Shown here: positions 60,123-64,000 of the stretch, piece by piece
Position numbering within the stretch: position 1 is the stretch's first letter
Layout of the letters: each line of letters opens with the position of its first letter
Assembly (NCBI RefSeq): GCF_000220835.1
Contig: NZ_GL985606.1
Coordinates: 486,921 to 550,920 of the forward strand
Direction: 5' to 3'
Source of the DNA: Actinomyces sp. oral taxon 448 str. F0400
GTDB lineage: Bacteria > Actinomycetota > Actinomycetes > Actinomycetales > Actinomycetaceae
DNA: 64,000 nt
The notes under the pieces: model-generated
Databases searched by the model: none
What the model was told of the DNA's origin: nothing
What the model saw: only the letters and a program-made list of their open reading frames with translations
Translations under genes and position numbers: made by a program

Positions 60123-61718
60123 TCAGGACTGGGTGTTGGGCATGAGATAATGAGGGCCGACGAAGCCCACATGGATCTTTCCTGTTTTTCCACGGGTGTC
60201 ATCGTGGAAGTAAATTCGGGGCGAGATGTTGCTGCCGCCCTCAGCGATCTTGAGATGACTGTACATGTACGTCCTGCCGCTGGGGTCGACGTCGGTCGAG
60301 ACGGGCAGCAGCCTGCAGCTGTTGAACTTCGGGCTCTGCCTGACGGTCTCGCTCTCCGTCATCGACAGCTTCTTCTCAGTGGCGGGCCAGCCTTCGGGAA
60401 ATCCCTCCGCGCACCACTCCCAGAATCCTCCGGGAAACTTCGTCTCCCTGCGGTACCTGGCATATGCGGCCAGGGCCCGAAGCCCGCGCCACGCGGTATT
60501 GCCCCAGGCCGCGGCCCGGGGGCTCGCCACCAAGCACGCGAGGTCGTGCTCGGCCTTCTCCGGTAGGCACAGATCCTCGCTCAGGTAGGATTGCGCCGCC
60601 AGAATAGCCTCCTCGATGTCCTGCACCGTATCGGGTGCGTCAGTTCCGGGGTCGTCCTTCGCCCCCCAGTACACGTGCGATTCGCCGGCTTTTTCCAACT
60701 CCTCGCGCAGACGCACGAGGTGCCCGCGGAGCCTATTCACCTCATTGTCGCGTTCTTCGAGCTCCTCGCGAAGCGTGTCGTTCTCGGCCACGAACTCCGC
60801 CAGGTCCGCCTCCAGAGCCGCGGTCCTGTCGAGCGCCACCGCCTCAGCGCCCCTCGACGGAGAGAAAATTGCGAGGGGCGGCGGTGTCGGCAACCGGGCG
60901 GACAGCGCCGCGGCGGTCTCGACGACCCGGTCGATACCGGCGGTCCACGAGGGCCGAAGGCGGCTGAGAGGGAAGGACTTGTGCCTCCAACCGTCGGACT
61001 CGCGGTCGAGAGGAGCCGAGGAGTAGACGCGCACGCAGCCGTTCCACACCCCTAGATTCCCCACGCGATCGCGCAGCGCCCAGGACGCTTCGCGGTCCAG
61101 GGTGAAGACGTTGGCGAACCCTCTGACGCGCTCGGCGATCACATCCGCCCGGGCGAGCCACCTCCCGCCGTCGTCCCCGTACGGCTGAGTGCACACGACC
61201 GCCGGCAGGAGGCGTCCGGGAAGCCTTAGGACGTCGTTGATCAGAATCGGCACGCCATTGGCCGGAATCGCCTGCGGGGCGGACAGAAGCGGCAACGATC
61301 CCAGCCTCGGCCTTCCCGGGAACCCGAGAAGATCATCGACGACGCGAGGACGCGCGATACCGACCCGCCTCGCCGGGTCGGACGTCTCCATCCGATCCTC
61401 GACCATGACATCGACCCGTTCATCGTCGCCGACGACCCTGACGACGACCGTCCACCGGGTGGTGGAGTTCCAGCCATCGGCCGTCTTGTCCCAGACGACT
61501 CCCTCCACCCCCTCCAGGGATCGGCCCCTGTCCGCAACCGAGCGCAGGCTCACTGTTCTTTCCCGGTCGGCCATCATGACGGGGCTTTCACCATCGGGGA
61601 GAGTGCTTTGCTCCCCACTGGTCGCCCAGATGGTGAAGCGTGCTCGTGCGCCCGACAGGTAGTGCGCGATGCCGCCGACCGGCTTATCGTGCCACTGAAT
61701 GCGGGACAGTACGCTCAT
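60123..61718 (-). CDS. Unrecognised 531-aa coiled-coil protein, possible accessory/defence gene
   Basis: ATG 61718 (AGAAGGG upstream). Three parts. About 1-300: mixed alpha/beta with SVLSRIQWHDKPVGGIAHY, TVVVRVVGDDERVDVMVEDR, LLPAVVCTQPYGDD, FANVFTLDREASWALRDRV and VWNGCVRVYSSAPL. About 310-350: a coiled coil (ALEADLAEFVAENDTLREEL). About 360-531: AWRGLRALAAYARYRRETKF and a compact beta end, STDVDPSGRTYMYSHLKIAE, ISPRIYFHDDTRG, KIHVGFVGPHYLMPNTQ. The architecture, isolation between housekeeping genes, and slightly lower GC (TTTCCTGTTTTTCC at 60178-60191) suggest a transferred gene; I have seen comparable large stand-alone proteins beside defence genes but cannot name the family. No nuclease or ATPase motif is seen. 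Confidence 0.75.
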   Translation of the reverse strand: MSVLSRIQWHDKPVGGIAHYLSGARARFTIWATSGEQSTLPDGESPVMMADRERTVSLRSVADRGRSLEGVEGVVWDKTADGWNSTTRWTVVVRVVGDDERVDVMVEDRMETSDPARRVGIARPRVVDDLLGFPGRPRLGSLPLLSAPQAIPANGVPILINDVLRLPGRLLPAVVCTQPYGDDGGRWLARADVIAERVRGFANVFTLDREASWALRDRVGNLGVWNGCVRVYSSAPLDRESDGWRHKSFPLSRLRPSWTAGIDRVVETAAALSARLPTPPPLAIFSPSRGAEAVALDRTAALEADLAEFVAENDTLREELEERDNEVNRLRGHLVRLREELEKAGESHVYWGAKDDPGTDAPDTVQDIEEAILAAQSYLSEDLCLPEKAEHDLACLVASPRAAAWGNTAWRGLRALAAYARYRRETKFPGGFWEWCAEGFPEGWPATEKKLSMTESETVRQSPKFNSCRLLPVSTDVDPSGRTYMYSHLKIAEGGSNISPRIYFHDDTRGKTGKIHVGFVGPHYLMPNTQS

Positions 61719-61827
61719 AGAGGCCCTTCTCGAACTGGACGGGCGAGGGACATCGAATCGTCCCACGACCGGTACCGACCCAGGCTACTCGTGACCGACT
61801 TGTTCTCGAGGGTTCCCTCCGGGCGCG

Positions 61828-63213
61828 TCAGTGCTCTTCTTGTGCGCGTGGGTCCCGCCTGATCCGACGCAGCTCCTCCCAGCGGGCCAGGCGCTCGCGG
61901 ATGCCCCGCTCGTAACCGTTGTCCGTGGGTTCGTAGAAAGGTTCGCGCCCGCCCGGCGGAGCGTAGTCATCGGGGAAGTAGTCGGCTCCGGAGAAGCCGT
62001 CGGGCGCATCGGGGTCGTACTGGTAGCCCTCGCCGTAGCCGAGCTTTTTCATCAAACCCGTGGGCGCGTTGAGGATGTGCGCCGGCGGAGCGAGCGATCC
62101 GGTTCCGCGGGCGGCCTTCCGCGCCCGAGTCAGCCCCCGGTAGACCGCGACCGACTTGGGCGCGGTGGCCAGGTGGACCACGGCCTGGGCGATAGCGAGC
62201 TCGCCCTCGGGCGAGCCGAGGCGCTCGTAGGCGTCCCAGGCGGCCAGCGTCGTCCGCAGCGCCTCCGGGTCGGCCATCCCCACGTCCTCGCTGGCGAAAC
62301 GGGTCAGGCGGCGCACGATGTAGAGGGGATCCTCCCCGCCGTCGAGCATCCGCGCCAGCCAGTACAGGGCCGCGTCCGGATCGCATCCGCGCATCGACTT
62401 GTGGAGGGCGGAGATGAGGTTGTAATGCTCCTCGCCCGATTTGTCGTACAGGGGCGCCCGTGAGGTGACGACGGCAGTCAGGTCCTCGGCGGTCAGGTCC
62501 TCGGCGTCGCCCCCGCTCCCCTGGAGGCGCTCCCAACCCAGGATCTGCTCGACCATGCCCAGCAGATAGCGGCCGTCGCCGTCGGCCATGGCGAGCAGGG
62601 CGGCGCGGGCCTCGCCCGTCAGGGGCGGACGCCGGCCGATGGCCGCCTCGGCGCGGGTGAGGAGCTCGGTCAGGGCGGCCTCGCCCAGGCGGTGCAAAAC
62701 CAGGACCTGGCAGCGCGACAGCAGGGCGCCGTTCAGCTCGAAGCTCGGGTTCTCCGTGGTGGCGCCGACCAGGACGACCGTCCCGTCCTCGACGTAGGGC
62801 AGGAAGGAGTCCTGCTGGGCGCGGTTGAACCGGTGGATCTCGTCGACGAACAGCAGCGTGCCCTGTCCGATCCCGCGGCGACGGGCGGCGGCGGTGAAGA
62901 CCTTGCGCAGGTCCGCCACGCCCGAGAAGGTCGCCGAGACCTGCTCGAAGACCAGGCCGGTGCGCTCGGCGAGCAGCCGGGCGATGGTCGTCTTCCCGCA
63001 GCCGGGCGGACCCCACAGGATGATCGAGGACAGGCGGCCCGCCTCGATCATGCGGCCCAGCGGCGCATTCGGAGCCAGCAGGTGGTCTTGGCCGACAACG
63101 TCGGCCAGCGTGCGCGGGCGCAGGCGATCCGCGAGCGGCCGCGTCGGATCCCCGACGACGGCGGCCCCGTCCTCCGCCGCGGCGTCGAAGAGGGAGGCGT
63201 CCTGCGGGCTCAT
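61828..63213 (-). CDS. rarA: Replication-associated recombination protein A (RarA/MgsA)
   Basis: 461 residues, AAA+ ATPase. Seen: RPLADRLRPRTLADVVGQDHLL, Walker A LWGPPGCGKTTIAR (Lys about 74), VFEQVSATFSGVADLRKVF, Walker B LLFVDEIHRFNRAQQDSFLP, sensor 1 GATTENPSFELN, sensor 2/C-terminal MGCD-like GCDPDAALYWLARMLDGGEDP, and the MgsA C-terminal domain ending YGEGYQYDPDAPDGFSGADYFPDD. Acts at stalled replication forks. ATG 63213 lies six bases after TAGTCT (63225-63220), leaderless. Conserved neighbour of alaS in many bacteria; alaS is not visible here. Confidence 0.97.
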   Translation of the reverse strand: MSPQDASLFDAAAEDGAAVVGDPTRPLADRLRPRTLADVVGQDHLLAPNAPLGRMIEAGRLSSIILWGPPGCGKTTIARLLAERTGLVFEQVSATFSGVADLRKVFTAAARRRGIGQGTLLFVDEIHRFNRAQQDSFLPYVEDGTVVLVGATTENPSFELNGALLSRCQVLVLHRLGEAALTELLTRAEAAIGRRPPLTGEARAALLAMADGDGRYLLGMVEQILGWERLQGSGGDAEDLTAEDLTAVVTSRAPLYDKSGEEHYNLISALHKSMRGCDPDAALYWLARMLDGGEDPLYIVRRLTRFASEDVGMADPEALRTTLAAWDAYERLGSPEGELAIAQAVVHLATAPKSVAVYRGLTRARKAARGTGSLAPPAHILNAPTGLMKKLGYGEGYQYDPDAPDGFSGADYFPDDYAPPGGREPFYEPTDNGYERGIRERLARWEELRRIRRDPRAQEEH

Positions 63214-63327
63214 GACTCCAGACTACGGCGGGCCGCCGACGGCCGGGCGGGCGCGGGAGGAGCCGGCCGCCGAAGGAGCGCTGCCGCACCGAGTCGACCT
63301 CGGGCTTGTGCGCGCCCAAAAAATAGA

Positions 63328-63340
63328 TATCATATTGATA
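63328..63340. promoter_or_regulatory. AT-rich palindrome before the SPFH gene
   Basis: TATCA-TAT-TGATA in an AT-rich island (AAAAAATAGATATCATATTGATAGAT split at 63318-63343) that stands out in otherwise GC-rich DNA. The site is 57 bp upstream of the SPFH start and would suit a PadR- or MarR-type repressor, or be the promoter itself. Confidence 0.5.
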
Positions 63341-63397
63341 GATCCGGTCCTCCCGGGCGCGCATGCCGCCCGGCGCCGGCGCTACCGAGGAGGCCCC

Positions 63398-64000
63398 GTG
63401 CCCGACACACCGAACACCACTACTGCTACCGCTGCGCACGCCAACGCGCCCGAGCCGTCCACCGCTCGCGTCGACATCACCGAGAGGCCCGCGCGCGCCG
63501 CGGGATCGGGCGCGGCCTTCCTCGGCCTCGTTCTCCTGCTGGTGGGTCTGGCCGGCTCGATCCTCCTGGTCGTCAGAGGCTGTGTCATCGCCGGCGGGGG
63601 CGAGCAGAATCGAGGCGTGCCGCTGATCGTCGCCGGAAGCGTCACGTTCGTGGTCGTTCTCGTGCTCACGAGCTGCCTGGTCATCGTCGTCCCCGGTCAG
63701 ACCAGCGTCCGCCAGTTCCTGGGCCGGTACATCGGCACCGTGCGCCGCCCGGGGCTCGCGCTCGTCCCGCCGCTGACCAACGGCAAGAAGGTCTCCGTCA
63801 AAGTTCACAACTTCGAGACCAACGAGCTCAAGGTCAACGACCTGGACGGCAACCCCGTCACCATCGCCGCCATCGTCGTGTGGCAGGTGGCCGACACGGC
63901 CCGCGCCGTCTTCGCCGTCGAGGCCTACGAGGAGTTCATCAGGGCCCAGGCCGAGTCCGCGCTGCGCCACGTCGCCACCGTCCACCCCTACGACGAGCCC
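63398..64000 (+). CDS. SPFH/band-7 domain protein, 3' end outside the window
   Basis: 201 codons from GTG 63398 (GAGGAGG at 63387-63393) to the window edge. Two membrane helices (AAFLGLVLLLVGLAGSILLVV, PLIVAGSVTFVVVLVLTSCL), then VIVVPGQTSVRQFLGRYIGTVRRPGLALVPPL and KVHNFETNELKVNDLDGNPVTIAAIVVWQVADTARAVFAVEAYEEFI, the SPFH domain beginning. Stomatin-like membrane scaffold; in actinobacteria often followed by a small toxin/antitoxin-like gene or an MscS-like partner. It has its own AT-rich upstream island. Incomplete at the right. Confidence 0.9.
   Translation, partial: MPDTPNTTTATAAHANAPEPSTARVDITERPARAAGSGAAFLGLVLLLVGLAGSILLVVRGCVIAGGGEQNRGVPLIVAGSVTFVVVLVLTSCLVIVVPGQTSVRQFLGRYIGTVRRPGLALVPPLTNGKKVSVKVHNFETNELKVNDLDGNPVTIAAIVVWQVADTARAVFAVEAYEEFIRAQAESALRHVATVHPYDEP

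Overview
The window is high-GC DNA packed with genes on both strands. Genes typical of Actinomycetota are present: GuaB1-type GMP reductase, DUF5926, DUF5129, YwiC-like and TAP-like proteins, and class I aldolase. Many starts follow a leaderless pattern, with TANNNT about six bases before ATG/GTG. I infer an Actinomyces-like member of the Actinomycetaceae. Species cannot be set from sequence reading alone. There is no rRNA, CRISPR array, IS element or prophage in view. Three tRNA genes are present (Ser-UGA, Ser-GCU, Arg-ACG).

Layout. 1-11.3 kb: a cut-off membrane protein, a WXG100-like small protein coupled to a large alpha/beta-hydrolase, a phage-holin-like membrane protein, a HisC/Pat aminotransferase, a YwiC-like protein, and a tandem family of membrane or lipoprotein beta-propellers, one copy broken by a 1-nt frameshift. 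11.3-16.6 kb: phosphoglucomutase, RidA, DUF5129 and DUF5926. 16.7-23.8 kb: a beta-galactoside module (GPH permease, LacZ, divergent LacI with candidate operators) followed by class I fructose-bisphosphate aldolase. 24-30.2 kb: two unrecognised proteins, a GT2 glycosyltransferase and an 880-aa membrane protein. 30.2-39.97 kb: fructosamine kinase and prephenate dehydratase diverging from one palindrome, a diacylglycerol-kinase-like protein, OxyR, then serS-HAD-solute-binding protein and an AGE-family epimerase. 40-45 kb: two tRNA-Ser genes flanking a rotted DASS transporter, a cell-wall-anchored subtilase, tRNA-Arg and strong terminators. 45-51.3 kb: a secreted TAP-like peptidase, GuaB1, and a three-module membrane/PH-like protein broken by a second 1-nt frameshift.

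51.4-64 kb: a transsulfuration pair (cystathionine gamma-synthase-type and MalY/PatB-type PLP enzymes) behind a leaderless methionine-rich leader peptide that looks like an attenuator; a TetR repressor divergent from a membrane protein with an operator inside the promoter region; an intracellular pullulanase; DUF488; an unrecognised 531-aa coiled-coil protein that may be accessory or defence related; RarA; and the start of an SPFH/band-7 protein cut by the right edge.

Functionally the window is carbohydrate-oriented (LacZ, GPH permease, aldolase, phosphoglucomutase, pullulanase, AGE epimerase, solute-binding protein) with amino-acid enzymes (PheA, HisC/Pat, Met/Cys PLP enzymes) and surface or secreted proteins. 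The points most worth a second look are the methionine leader, the two similar homopolymer frameshifts, the tandem membrane beta-propellers, the three-module membrane protein, the WXG-hydrolase pair and the 531-aa orphan.
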